Below, piece after piece: positions 1 to 8,390 of a stretch of DNA of 64,000 nt (position 1 is its first letter; every line of letters begins with the position of its first letter). The position numbers and the translations under genes were made by a program. The DNA comes from Clostridiales bacterium. Its GTDB lineage: Bacteria > Bacillota > Clostridia > Lachnospirales > Lachnospiraceae. The notes under the pieces are model-generated. The model did not search any database. It was given only the letters and a program-made list of their open reading frames with translations, and was not told the DNA's origin. The DNA is taken from assembly GCA_021199255.1 (NCBI GenBank), contig JAJQIK010000081.1, forward strand, positions 186,001 to 250,000. The letters are read 5' to 3'.

Positions 1-2
1 CC

Positions 3-242
3 CGCAGGGCGCTTGTCAGCGAGGATTTGATTACTTATGTGGAAGACCGTAAGGGGCATGACAGAAGATATGCCATTGCGCCGGACAAGATTAAGGCGCA
101 GATCGGCTGGGAGCCGGAAACCATGTTTCAGGACGGTATCCGCCGGACGATCCAGTGGTTTTTCGAGCATGAAGACTGGATGAAAAATGTGACAAGCGGC
201 GATTATCAGAAATATTATGAGGATATGTACCAGACAAAATAA
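3..242 (+). CDS. rfbB: dTDP-glucose 4,6-dehydratase, C-terminal fragment (runs off the window)
   Basis: This is the last 79 codons of a gene that begins upstream of the window. The frame is open from base 3. The segment RRALVSEDLITYVEDRKGHD followed by RRYAIAPDKI and GWEPETMF matches the C-terminal substrate-binding part of RmlB/RfbB, the NAD-dependent dehydratase that makes dTDP-4-keto-6-deoxyglucose, the second step of dTDP-L-rhamnose synthesis. The Rossmann fold and the catalytic TYK region lie outside the window. rfbA and rfbC follow 8-10 kb downstream, which supports the assignment; rfbD is not in the window. The next gene starts 20 bp after the stop. Confidence 0.9.
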   Translation, partial: RRALVSEDLITYVEDRKGHDRRYAIAPDKIKAQIGWEPETMFQDGIRRTIQWFFEHEDWMKNVTSGDYQKYYEDMYQTK

Positions 243-262
243 GGATACGGCAGGGATGGAAT

Positions 263-2962
263 ATGAGTCAGTTAACAGCGGGAATAGCGCTATTCCTGAT
301 ACCGGGACTGATACCTGCGTATGTACGGCATAAGAGTGGTGAGAAGGGCAGTCGGTTATCTATGGCAGTAAATGCGCTGACGAACGCCTTTCTCATTCTT
401 ATTTGTACCTATGGCTGTATGTATGGTTTGTTCGGTGACGCCGTATTTGGGCTGATCCCGGTGGAAGAAGCGGATTCTTTTTATAATCATTATATACTGT
501 TATATGTGCTCTTCTTTGTGACGGCATATGGCTGCGCGCTGCTGATGTCCCTGCCTGTGGTATGGAAGGGGAGCGGGCAGGGACTGCCCGGCGGGAAATG
601 CGCCGTCCTGCTGATGGCCACGGTATTGTGGGTGATTCTTCTGATGGCGGTGGAATATGATGATTATGCCGGAACACACCTTGTGATCAACGAAGTATGC
701 AGCCATAACCTCTCTCTGATTTTAGATGATCATGGAGACAGTAGCGATTATATTGAAATTTATAATTCTTCCCTTACCACAGTATCGTTAGAGGGCTGGT
801 ATCTGACGGCGCATGAGGATGTGCTGACCTCAAAGCCTCTACAGGGCATCTATATCGAACCACGCTCCTATCTGATTTTCTTTGCCAATGGCGACGTGGC
901 TTCCGGCTCCAATGAGGAGGGGAAAACGGGGCAGTATCAGGATCTTGATTTTAAACTGGACGAAATGGGAGAAACGTTGATTCTGGCAGACCCGGACGGC
1001 CGCGTTGTTGACCGGGTGGAGGTGCCGGAGCTGACCGCAGATGTTTCCTATGCAAGATTAGAGGATGGACAGGACAACTGGAGTATTGTGAAATGGGGCA
1101 CCCCTGGACAAACCAACGAGGGGCTGTCGCCTTATGTGATTCCCACTCTGGAGACGCCGGTATTTTCGGCGGAAAGCGGATTTTATGACGCATCGTTTAT
1201 CTTGTCGCTGGAGGCGGGAGAAGGGCAGAAAATATACTATACCCTGGACGGCTCTGAGCCTACTCAGGAATCCTCCTTATATACGGAGCCGATTACCATA
1301 GGGGATAACAGCAGCGCCGAAAATTATTATGCCAATATAGAAGGAACAGCGCCGGACGGCGACTATCAGCCTGCCTATCTGCTGGATAAGGGCACTGTGG
1401 TAAAGGCTATATGTGTCAATGAACAGGAGGAGGTCAGCGAAGTCGTTTCCCGGATTTACTTCGTAGGCTTCGACGAAAAATCCGGTTATGATCAGGTGAA
1501 TATCCTGTCCATCACCTGCGACCCGGAGGATTTTTTCTCAGCGGACAGGGGAATCTATGTTTTGGGGGACGTTTACCGTCAATGGGAGCTTTATGAGGAA
1601 AATCTGGGTTATTCCTTCGCAGCGAATTATACCCATACGGACAGGACAGGCGAGAGAGTAGTGACAGCAGCTCTTTTTAATACCGCAAAGGAACTGGTAG
1701 CCGAGGAAGAGATCGGCGTCAGGATACGCGGCGGGGCGAGCAAGAATCTGCGGCAGAAGGGATTTAATTTTTATGCCCGCGAGGAGTACGGCGAGGACGT
1801 TTTGGGACTGGGCAGCAAGATGCTGCGTACCTCCGGCTCTATTGATACCAACAAAACCATGCTGCGGGACGTGTTTAACCAGTCGCTGGCGGCGGACAGG
1901 GATCTGGAAACTCAGCCGGGCGAACCCTGCGTTTTGTTCCTGAACGGGGAATACTGGGGGCTGTATAATTTACAGACCCGTTTTACGGAGGAGTATTTTG
2001 AGGAAAAATACGGCATTACGGAAGATAATCTGATTATGGTCAAGCAGGACAAACGGGTTTCCATCGGCGAGGAAGAGGATTTGTCCCTGTATACGGAACT
2101 GGTGTCCTATGCGCAGCAGCAGGATCTGTCTCTGGAAGAAAACTATGAAGAGATCAGCCGCATGATGGACGTGCAGAGCTTTATCGATCATTATTGCTTT
2201 GAAATCTATATTGGCAATACGGACTGGCCCCTGAACAACATATGCTGCTGGCGCAGCAGAGAGACTGACGCCGCCTCCGAGTATACGGATGGCAGGTGGC
2301 GCTGGGGCATATATGATACAGATGAATCCACGGGAATTTATTCTCAGGGCATGGGCTCCTATTCTTCTAATGCGTTTCTGGAGGAAGCCCATTGGTTCGG
2401 AAGCCCTATGACTACGCCGCTGATGTCTAACCTGCTGGAAAACGCAGAGTTTAAGAAGCAGTTTGTGCTCAGCTTTATGGATATGGCAAATGAAAATTTT
2501 GAGTATGGCAGCGTGCATGAAAAGCTGTATCAGCTTGCCTCTGTGTATGGGGAGCCTATGGTGGAAACTTATCATCGGTTTAACGGCGATGAATATACGC
2601 TGGACACCTTTTATGCCCAGATAGAGGCAATCGATGAATTTTATCGCTGCCGCGGCGAATATATCGTGCCGTATATGGCGGAGGCCATGGAACTGGAGGG
2701 CAGTCTGGAGACGGTTACGCTGCAGGCTACGACAGGCGGCGGTATCCTGTTGAATACCATCGCGCCGGATTTGTCTGCGGGAGAGTGGAGCGGTTCTTAT
2801 TATACGGATTACCCGGTTACCGTAACCGCGGTGGCTGAGGAGGGCTACCGCTTCGTGGGCTGGCAGGGAAGCTGTCAGGACAGCCGGGAGACTATAGAAG
2901 CAGAAGTGAGAGAGGGCGGTATTGTGCTAAAGGCGGTCTTTGAGCCGGTCGGCGGTGATTGA
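263..2962 (+). CDS. Membrane-anchored CotH-kinase protein with lamin-tail and chitobiase-C-like domains (copy 1)
   Basis: The product is 899 aa. Residues 1 to about 140 hold four probable membrane helices (FLIPGLIPAY, FLILICTYGC, ILLYVLFFVTAYG, VLLMATVLWVILLMAV). Next comes a lamin-tail domain (VINEVCSHNLSL, DSSDYIEIYNSS, about 145-275) and a chitobiase/hexosaminidase C-terminal-like module (IYYTLDGSEPT, about 325). A CotH kinase domain follows (RIRGGASKNLRQKGFNF, LFLNGEYWGLYNLQ, GNTDWPLNN, YDTDEST, about 390-805). The protein ends in an InlB-B-like bacterial repeat (GYRFVGWQGSC). The known CotH protein is an atypical secreted protein kinase of spore coats; here the extracellular domains point to the cell surface. 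The ATG follows AGGGATGGA. It is the first of two tandem paralogues and its stop is 14 bp before the second start. Domains are recognised from motifs; the target is unknown. Confidence 0.85.
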   Translation: MSQLTAGIALFLIPGLIPAYVRHKSGEKGSRLSMAVNALTNAFLILICTYGCMYGLFGDAVFGLIPVEEADSFYNHYILLYVLFFVTAYGCALLMSLPVVWKGSGQGLPGGKCAVLLMATVLWVILLMAVEYDDYAGTHLVINEVCSHNLSLILDDHGDSSDYIEIYNSSLTTVSLEGWYLTAHEDVLTSKPLQGIYIEPRSYLIFFANGDVASGSNEEGKTGQYQDLDFKLDEMGETLILADPDGRVVDRVEVPELTADVSYARLEDGQDNWSIVKWGTPGQTNEGLSPYVIPTLETPVFSAESGFYDASFILSLEAGEGQKIYYTLDGSEPTQESSLYTEPITIGDNSSAENYYANIEGTAPDGDYQPAYLLDKGTVVKAICVNEQEEVSEVVSRIYFVGFDEKSGYDQVNILSITCDPEDFFSADRGIYVLGDVYRQWELYEENLGYSFAANYTHTDRTGERVVTAALFNTAKELVAEEEIGVRIRGGASKNLRQKGFNFYAREEYGEDVLGLGSKMLRTSGSIDTNKTMLRDVFNQSLAADRDLETQPGEPCVLFLNGEYWGLYNLQTRFTEEYFEEKYGITEDNLIMVKQDKRVSIGEEEDLSLYTELVSYAQQQDLSLEENYEEISRMMDVQSFIDHYCFEIYIGNTDWPLNNICCWRSRETDAASEYTDGRWRWGIYDTDESTGIYSQGMGSYSSNAFLEEAHWFGSPMTTPLMSNLLENAEFKKQFVLSFMDMANENFEYGSVHEKLYQLASVYGEPMVETYHRFNGDEYTLDTFYAQIEAIDEFYRCRGEYIVPYMAEAMELEGSLETVTLQATTGGGILLNTIAPDLSAGEWSGSYYTDYPVTVTAVAEEGYRFVGWQGSCQDSRETIEAEVREGGIVLKAVFEPVGGD

Positions 2963-2976
2963 AAGAGGAAGCGGAT

Positions 2977-5634
2977 ATGTCGGATTTAGTGATGGGCGTC
3001 TTGTTTTTCCTGATGCCCGGAATGGTGCCAATATGGATGCAGACAGAGAAACGGGGAGTGCGCGAGTTCGTGGCCGTCCGGATTGTTTCGATCTGCCTGT
3101 ATGATTTTGCGGCGATGCTGTGCGCCTATGGACTGTGCCTGCTGCTGTTTGGGGAGCAGACCTTTTCTTCTGCTTTCGGCAAGCCGGAGGGCGCGTTTGC
3201 TTCCCGTTATCTGCTTTTGTATGTGGTTTATCTGACGGCGGCGTATCTGACGGCTCTGCTGCTGTCCGTGATGAAAGGGGCGCTGACCCACAGGAATATG
3301 TACCTCAGGCGTTATACGGCGGTATGTACGGTGCTTCTGGGGGCGCTGGCGGCGGGGATCGGCTATGACGGGTATGCGGGGAAGCATATTATGATCAGCG
3401 AGGTGTGCGGCAATAATCTGACCATTGTATTAGATCAGTATGGTGAGAACAGCGACTATATTGAGCTGTATAATCCCTCGGCCACCAGCGTGTCCTTGAA
3501 TGGTTTTGTACTGGCGAAGGAAGCGGCGGCGGAGGGCGCGCGTCTTGACGGATATTATCTGGAGCCCCATGGCTATCTGCTCCTGTACGCCAATGGACGG
3601 GCGGAAGCGGCGAGCAATTCTATTGCGCTGCGGATTGGCGCGGAGGGAGAAGAATTATACCTGTATGATGGAAGCGGAAGCTGTGTTGACAGCGTGTGCG
3701 TGCCGGAGCTGCCTGTGGATACGGTGTATGCACGAATGGGGGAGGATATGGGAAGCTGGGATACGGCTCGATATGGTTCGCCGGGGGAGGATAATCTGAC
3801 GCTGACCGCCTATACCGTCCCAACCCTGTACCCCCCCGTCTTTTCAGCCGGAAGCGGATTTTACGCGGAAGCGTTTCAGCTTTCCATGGAATGCCAGGAG
3901 GGAGAAACGATTTACTATACGCTGGATGGGCAGACGCCCACTACCCAGTCTCAGGTTTATACGGAGCCGGTTTGGATCAGGGACGTCAGTGGGGAAGCGA
4001 ATTACTATGCAGCGATTTCCGGTCTTTCCGCCCGGGGAGATTACGCACCGGAGGAACCGGTGGATAAGGCTTGCGTGGTGCAGGCCATATGTGTGAACCG
4101 GGAGGGGGAGGTCAGCGAAATTGCTTCTGCCGTCTATTTCATCGGCTATGACGAGAAGGACGGCTATGACGGTGTGAAAATCCTTGCCATGAACGTGGAA
4201 CCTGCAGACCTGTTTTCTGATGAAAGAGGAATTTACAGAATCGCCCACTATGAGGAGCGGGGCAAAACGGCGGAGCGGACGGCAAGGGTGACGTTGTTTG
4301 ACAGCGAGAGGCTGCTTTGCCTGGAAGGAAAGGTCGGTATTCGTATTCATGGCGGCTCTACCAGAGACTACAGGCAGAAGGGCTTTAATTTCTACGGCAG
4401 GGAAGAATATGCGGAGGAGACGCTGGATTTAGGGAAATATATGCTCAGAACCTCCGGCGCCAAGGACACCTATCTGACCATGCTGCGGGACGTGTTCAAT
4501 CAGTCGCTGGTGGAAGACCGAGCCGTGGCGATTCAGAGGGGAGAACCCTGCGTCCTGTTTCTGAACGGGGAGTATTGGGGCTTGTATAATCTTCAGGAAA
4601 GATATTCGGCGGCTTATTTCGAAGAGTATTATGGAATCCCGGAAAATAATCTGATTGTTTTAAAGGATTCCCGGGCGGATGATGTGACTACTACGAAAGT
4701 ATCCGTGGGACGGGAAGCCGACCGGGAGGCTTATGAAGAGTTGCTGGATTATGCGCGGGAGAAGGATTTGGGCGATCCGGAAAATTATCAGGAAATCTGT
4801 ACGATGATGGACGTGCAGAGCTTTATCGATTACTTCGCGGCGGAAATGTATGTGGGGAATACGGATTGGCCTGTGAATAATGTCTGTCGGTTCCGCAGCC
4901 GGGAAATCAGGGAAGGCTCCGCTTATGAGGACGGCAGATGGCGGTGGGCCCTGTATGATACGGATGAATCTACGGGAGGCGGAAGCACCGGATATGATAT
5001 GAATCCCTTCGAGGGGGAGACCTATTATCATAAGCAAAGCCCCATGGAAACGGAGCTGATGGCGAATCTGCTGGACAATGAAGAGTTCAGACGGCAGTTT
5101 AGCGTGGTTTTTATGGATATGATAAATAAAAACTTTGCGTATTCGGAAGTTCATGATAAACTATATGAGATGGCGGAAGTTTATGCCCAGCCTATGGTAA
5201 ACAGCTACCACAGGTTTAATCAGGAAGAATATACATTAGACACCTTCTGGGATTATATCGCGGTGATAGACGAGTATATGAAAAACCGCGCCGGTTATGT
5301 CATTACCTATCTTGCCGAGGCCATGGGACTATCGGGGAATACCGGGGTGGTGACCCTCCAGGCTGCCTGTGTGGCTGCAGGGGACAGAGAGGATTTGGAG
5401 TTGTTCGGGGAGGGCGGCTGTATCGTACTGAATACGATTACGCCGACGTTGGAACAGGGAGAATGGCAGGGGACGTATCTGACGGATTACCCGGTTACCA
5501 TAACAGCCCAGGCGGCGGAAGGTTATCGGTTTGTCCGCTGGGAGGGAAGCTGTGAGTCCACAGAAGAAACAATAGAGGCGGAGGTGCCGGAGGAGGGCAT
5601 ATGCCTGAGGGCAGTTTTTGAACCGCTGGAGTAG
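2977..5634 (+). CDS. Membrane-anchored CotH-kinase protein with lamin-tail and chitobiase-C-like domains (copy 2)
   Basis: The product is 885 aa and is a tandem paralogue of the preceding gene with the same domain order. It has four N-terminal helices (FFLMPGMVPIW and on), a lamin-tail domain (MISEVCGNNLTI, NSDYIELYNPS) and a chitobiase-C-like module (IYYTLDGQTPTT). The CotH kinase domain (RIHGGSTRDYRQKGFNF, LFLNGEYWGLYNLQ, GNTDWPVNN, YDTDEST) and a terminal repeat (GYRFVRWEGSC) follow. The ATG at 2977 sits 6 bp after GAGGAA and is preferred over a TTG at 2959 that overlaps the previous stop. Invariant CotH residues are kept in both copies, so neither looks like a decaying duplicate. Divergence is greatest in the linkers and around 400-440, suggesting an old duplication with different targets. 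Substrates are unknown. Confidence 0.84.
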   Translation: MSDLVMGVLFFLMPGMVPIWMQTEKRGVREFVAVRIVSICLYDFAAMLCAYGLCLLLFGEQTFSSAFGKPEGAFASRYLLLYVVYLTAAYLTALLLSVMKGALTHRNMYLRRYTAVCTVLLGALAAGIGYDGYAGKHIMISEVCGNNLTIVLDQYGENSDYIELYNPSATSVSLNGFVLAKEAAAEGARLDGYYLEPHGYLLLYANGRAEAASNSIALRIGAEGEELYLYDGSGSCVDSVCVPELPVDTVYARMGEDMGSWDTARYGSPGEDNLTLTAYTVPTLYPPVFSAGSGFYAEAFQLSMECQEGETIYYTLDGQTPTTQSQVYTEPVWIRDVSGEANYYAAISGLSARGDYAPEEPVDKACVVQAICVNREGEVSEIASAVYFIGYDEKDGYDGVKILAMNVEPADLFSDERGIYRIAHYEERGKTAERTARVTLFDSERLLCLEGKVGIRIHGGSTRDYRQKGFNFYGREEYAEETLDLGKYMLRTSGAKDTYLTMLRDVFNQSLVEDRAVAIQRGEPCVLFLNGEYWGLYNLQERYSAAYFEEYYGIPENNLIVLKDSRADDVTTTKVSVGREADREAYEELLDYAREKDLGDPENYQEICTMMDVQSFIDYFAAEMYVGNTDWPVNNVCRFRSREIREGSAYEDGRWRWALYDTDESTGGGSTGYDMNPFEGETYYHKQSPMETELMANLLDNEEFRRQFSVVFMDMINKNFAYSEVHDKLYEMAEVYAQPMVNSYHRFNQEEYTLDTFWDYIAVIDEYMKNRAGYVITYLAEAMGLSGNTGVVTLQAACVAAGDREDLELFGEGGCIVLNTITPTLEQGEWQGTYLTDYPVTITAQAAEGYRFVRWEGSCESTEETIEAEVPEEGICLRAVFEPLE

Positions 5635-5686
5635 CAGACAGCTTCTGGCGATTCCCTCAGCGCGGACGCTTTGGAAGGGAGTAAAG

Positions 5687-6040
5687 ATGGTTTGTGTGAT
5701 TATTTTATTATTATTGGTGCCGGGGATGCTGACATGGAAGATAGCCGGCGAAAAGGAATTGTCAACATGGAAGGACGTGGTCAGGACGGCGGCAGGCTGG
5801 CTGGTGCATGATCTGATCATTGTCTGTCTCGTGTATGCGTTCCTGTATGTCACTAAGGGAGTGAATACGGTCAGCTTTTCTACCACCTATCTGGGAGAAG
5901 AGGTATACTATTCTATTTATGATATCAGCTTTGTATTCCGATATTCCGCATTGGCTCTGTGCGCGGCGGCAGGGCTGGGCGTCATAGAGAGAATGGTCGG
6001 AAGGCTGTTGGGCAGGAGAAAACAGGGATATGAGCGGTAG
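5687..6040 (+). CDS. Small membrane protein resembling the N-terminal module of the CotH proteins
   Basis: The product is 117 aa with three or four predicted helices (VIILLLLVPGML, DLIIVCLVYAFLYV, YSALALCAAAGLGV). Its start, VCVIILLLLVPGMLTWKIA, resembles the starts of the two preceding CotH proteins (FLIPGLIPAY and FFLMPGMVPIW), and the helix spacing is also similar. It therefore looks like the membrane module alone, without extracellular domains. The ATG at 5687 follows GGAAGGGA by 6 bp; the ORF could start further upstream, but that would overlap the previous gene. Its end overlaps the next gene by 11 bp, so translation is probably coupled. The function is unknown; a scaffold or partner for the CotH proteins is an inference from the shared module. 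Confidence 0.7.
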   Translation: MVCVIILLLLVPGMLTWKIAGEKELSTWKDVVRTAAGWLVHDLIIVCLVYAFLYVTKGVNTVSFSTTYLGEEVYYSIYDISFVFRYSALALCAAAGLGVIERMVGRLLGRRKQGYER

Positions 6041-6881
6041 AGTGAGAGGAAAAGGAGTCCTTGCCATGGTATGCGCCAGTCTTCTCCTGTGCGCCTGCGG
6101 GGAAGCGGTGCCAGATGAGGGAGCCGCTGTGGAAAGCGGCGCAGAGAGCGAGCTTTTCCCGGCTACACGACAGGATCAGAAGACAGATGCCGGGGACGCA
6201 CAGGAGATCGATTTAGACGCCTGTGAGGAAGGGCTGACTATTACAGAAGGGGGAGAGTATCTTCTGTATGGCAGTATGGAAGGACAAGTGATGATAGACG
6301 CTGAAGAGGATGAGCTGGTACATCTGTATCTGTCCGGGGCGGAGATTGCCTCTCCGGCGGGGCCTGCGATCAGCGCCGTTTCCGTTTCCAAGTTAATTGT
6401 GACACTCGTGTCAGGTACAGAAAATGTGTTGTCGGACACGCCAGATTATACAGGCTATGAGGAGACGGAGGGCTGTCTTTACAGCGGGGCTGACCTTACG
6501 ATTAACGGCGAGGGCGCGCTTTTTGTGTACAGTTATCATGAAGACGGGATACGCAGTAAGGACAGGCTTAAAATCCTGGGCGGACAGATCGACGTACAGG
6601 CAAAGGGCGACGGCGTCCGGGGAAACGACGGGATTGCCATCTGTCAGGGCAATGTGCGGATACAGTGTGAAGATAACGGCCTGCGCACGGTTAACTATGG
6701 CGTAAGCCCCAGAGGGGTTGTGGAAATTTCCGGGGGCACGGTTCAGGTTACGGCAGGCAGGAACGGGATCAGCGCCGCCTCTGACCTGTATATCCGGGAC
6801 TGTAGCGTAAGCGTGTACAGTGTGGAGGAAATGTTTCAGGCAGAGGGGACTAAATATATTGACGAAGGTTGTGTAGAGTGA
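6030..6881 (+). CDS. Cthe_2159-like carbohydrate-binding beta-helix lipoprotein
   Basis: The product is 283 aa. A signal peptide ending in the lipobox LLLCAC (residues 18-23) predicts a lipid-anchored surface protein. The body has repeated short beta-strand units typical of a right-handed beta-helix: AISAVSVSKLIVTL, LYSGADLTINGEG, DGIRSKDRLKILGG, DGVRGNDGIAI, ISGGTVQVTAG. The IRSKD/VRGND pattern matches the Cthe_2159 family (formerly DUF4353), whose founder is reported to bind acidic polysaccharide with calcium. It overlaps the small membrane gene before it by 11 bp and the next gene by a GTGA overlap, so it belongs to the same operon. It may hold the CotH/VTC system against the wall glycan; that role is inferred. 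Confidence 0.75.
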   Translation: MSGRVRGKGVLAMVCASLLLCACGEAVPDEGAAVESGAESELFPATRQDQKTDAGDAQEIDLDACEEGLTITEGGEYLLYGSMEGQVMIDAEEDELVHLYLSGAEIASPAGPAISAVSVSKLIVTLVSGTENVLSDTPDYTGYEETEGCLYSGADLTINGEGALFVYSYHEDGIRSKDRLKILGGQIDVQAKGDGVRGNDGIAICQGNVRIQCEDNGLRTVNYGVSPRGVVEISGGTVQVTAGRNGISAASDLYIRDCSVSVYSVEEMFQAEGTKYIDEGCVE

Positions 6882-7648
6882 GCGCAGGAAAAGACCATAC
6901 GCTTCCGGGGCGTCTGTTTAAGCAGAATGGGGGGACAAGCAGCGATACCCGGAAGTATCGACATGAATATAAATATCTGATAGACGCCATGCAGCAGGAG
7001 CTGCTCAAATTGTACGCCGCGGGAAGCCTGTATCCGGATGAGCATGCGGATAAGAATGGGGAATATCTGATTCGCAGCCTGTATTTTGACAGCCTGGAGG
7101 ACGACTGCTTCTATGAAAATGAGGAGGGCAGCGATCCAAGGGAGAAGTACCGGATTCGGTATTATAACTGTGATGACAGCCGTATTGCCTTAGAGTGCAA
7201 GGCCAAAAAGAGAAATATGACGAGAAAAACCTCCTGCCCGATTACCTTAAGCCAGTGCAGGAGCTTTATGGAGGGAAGGATACCGGAGCCGGAGCGGGAG
7301 GTGTCCCCGAATCAGGAAGCCATGTTCTGGCAGATGAGGCTGCGGCGTTTAAGGCCGGTGGTGATCGTCCAGTACGTGAGGAAACCATATGTTTACAGGG
7401 CTGGGAATGTGCGGGTGACCTTTGATTATCATATTGCGTCTTCCAACGATATAGCAGGCTTCTTAAATCCCCGGATTCCCTTCCGTCAGGTTCTGCCTAC
7501 GGGACAGAGTATCCTGGAGGTCAAATGGGATGAATTTCTGCCATCCTATATTAAGGAACAGTTGGAGCTGGATTCTTTGCGGCAGACCAGCTTTTCCAAA
7601 TATTATCTGTGCAGAAAATATAATTGCTACGGAGGAATCAGAGTATGA
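6878..7648 (+). CDS. VTC-domain protein (polyphosphate polymerase family)
   Basis: The product is 256 aa if translation starts at the GTG overlapping the previous TGA; a GAAGG lies about 10 bp upstream. The sequence matches the VTC catalytic domain, the tunnel-shaped enzyme that makes polyphosphate from ATP in yeast VTC4. The charged motifs that line such a tunnel are all present: KYRHEYKYLI near the start, IRSLYFDS, EKYRIRYYN, ALECKAKKR, VIVQYVRKPY and ILEVKWDEFLP at the end. There is no membrane segment or SPX domain, so it is probably cytosolic. It overlaps the DUF4956 membrane gene by 4 bp (ATGA), a pairing common for bacterial VTC proteins. Activity on ATP is inferred from the family; another chain substrate cannot be excluded. 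Confidence 0.85.
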   Translation: MSAGKDHTLPGRLFKQNGGTSSDTRKYRHEYKYLIDAMQQELLKLYAAGSLYPDEHADKNGEYLIRSLYFDSLEDDCFYENEEGSDPREKYRIRYYNCDDSRIALECKAKKRNMTRKTSCPITLSQCRSFMEGRIPEPEREVSPNQEAMFWQMRLRRLRPVVIVQYVRKPYVYRAGNVRVTFDYHIASSNDIAGFLNPRIPFRQVLPTGQSILEVKWDEFLPSYIKEQLELDSLRQTSFSKYYLCRKYNCYGGIRV

Positions 7649-8319
7649 ATTTTAGCGATATTTTTAAGAAATCTTTTTTGGAGGGATATGCTTCCAGCCA
7701 GATCAATGTGGGAGAAATAGTTATATGTATGCTGATTACCGTGCTGATCGCCATGTATATCTTTATGGTATACCGTATCCTGACGAGAAATTCCTTCTAT
7801 AACCGGAATTTCAACCTGTCTTTGATCGCGCTGGCCGTTATCACCGCGGCGATTATCCTGACGATCCAGTCCAATATCGTTATTTCCCTCGGTATGGTGG
7901 GCGCGTTGTCCATTGTGCGCTTCCGTACGGCGATCAAAGACCCTATGGATCTGGTATTTTTGTTCTGGGCAATCAGTATCGGCATTATCTGTGGAGCGGG
8001 CTTTGCCATTGTGGCAGTGATCGCGTCGGTTATCATCACGGTGATCGTCCTATTGTTTGAAAGAATATCCGTGGGGACGGCAGCGGTGATTCTGTTAGTC
8101 AATACCGCCGATTATAAGACGGAGAGCCAGATTATGAGCCTGGTGGAAAGCCATTGCAGTATGTATCAGGTCAAAGCAAGAAATCTGACGAAGGACAGGC
8201 TGGATCTGGCGGTCGAGGTTAAGACAGATCAGGGCGCCAGTCTGGTAGAGCAGCTCATGGATTTAGAATGTGTCACCTCCGCTTCGCTGGTAGATCACGA
8301 CGGCGAGGTCACCTTCTAG
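7645..8319 (+). CDS. DUF4956 membrane protein
   Basis: The product is 224 aa. Residues 20-150 contain four hydrophobic helices ([70 protein letters not shown]). The family signature [19 protein letters not shown] sits in a cytoplasmic loop between them. A soluble C-terminal domain of about 75 aa with a ferredoxin-like beta-alpha pattern follows. The ATG overlaps the VTC gene stop and has GGAGGA 8 bp upstream, implying coupled translation. No biochemical function is established for DUF4956. Its regular pairing with VTC suggests it is the membrane partner, by analogy with the membrane domains of the yeast VTC complex, possibly a conduit for the polymer. That is inference. Confidence 0.85.
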   Translation: MNFSDIFKKSFLEGYASSQINVGEIVICMLITVLIAMYIFMVYRILTRNSFYNRNFNLSLIALAVITAAIILTIQSNIVISLGMVGALSIVRFRTAIKDPMDLVFLFWAISIGIICGAGFAIVAVIASVIITVIVLLFERISVGTAAVILLVNTADYKTESQIMSLVESHCSMYQVKARNLTKDRLDLAVEVKTDQGASLVEQLMDLECVTSASLVDHDGEVTF

Positions 8320-8390
8320 GGAATGTTTTGAGACTTGCAATCAACAGGGGAAATAGAGAAAAAGCGAGTAGCGCAGAAATGAGGGAAAAG

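Noticed and set aside
1970..2575. 201-codon minus-strand frame opposite the first CotH gene
   Set aside because: It lies fully inside a conserved coding gene in another frame, with no ribosome binding site or known motif; a codon-bias shadow.
263..8319. CotH cassette as a sporulation coat locus
   Set aside because: Lamin-tail and chitobiase-C modules, membrane anchors and the surface-glycan setting do not match spore-coat CotH, and no coat genes are nearby.
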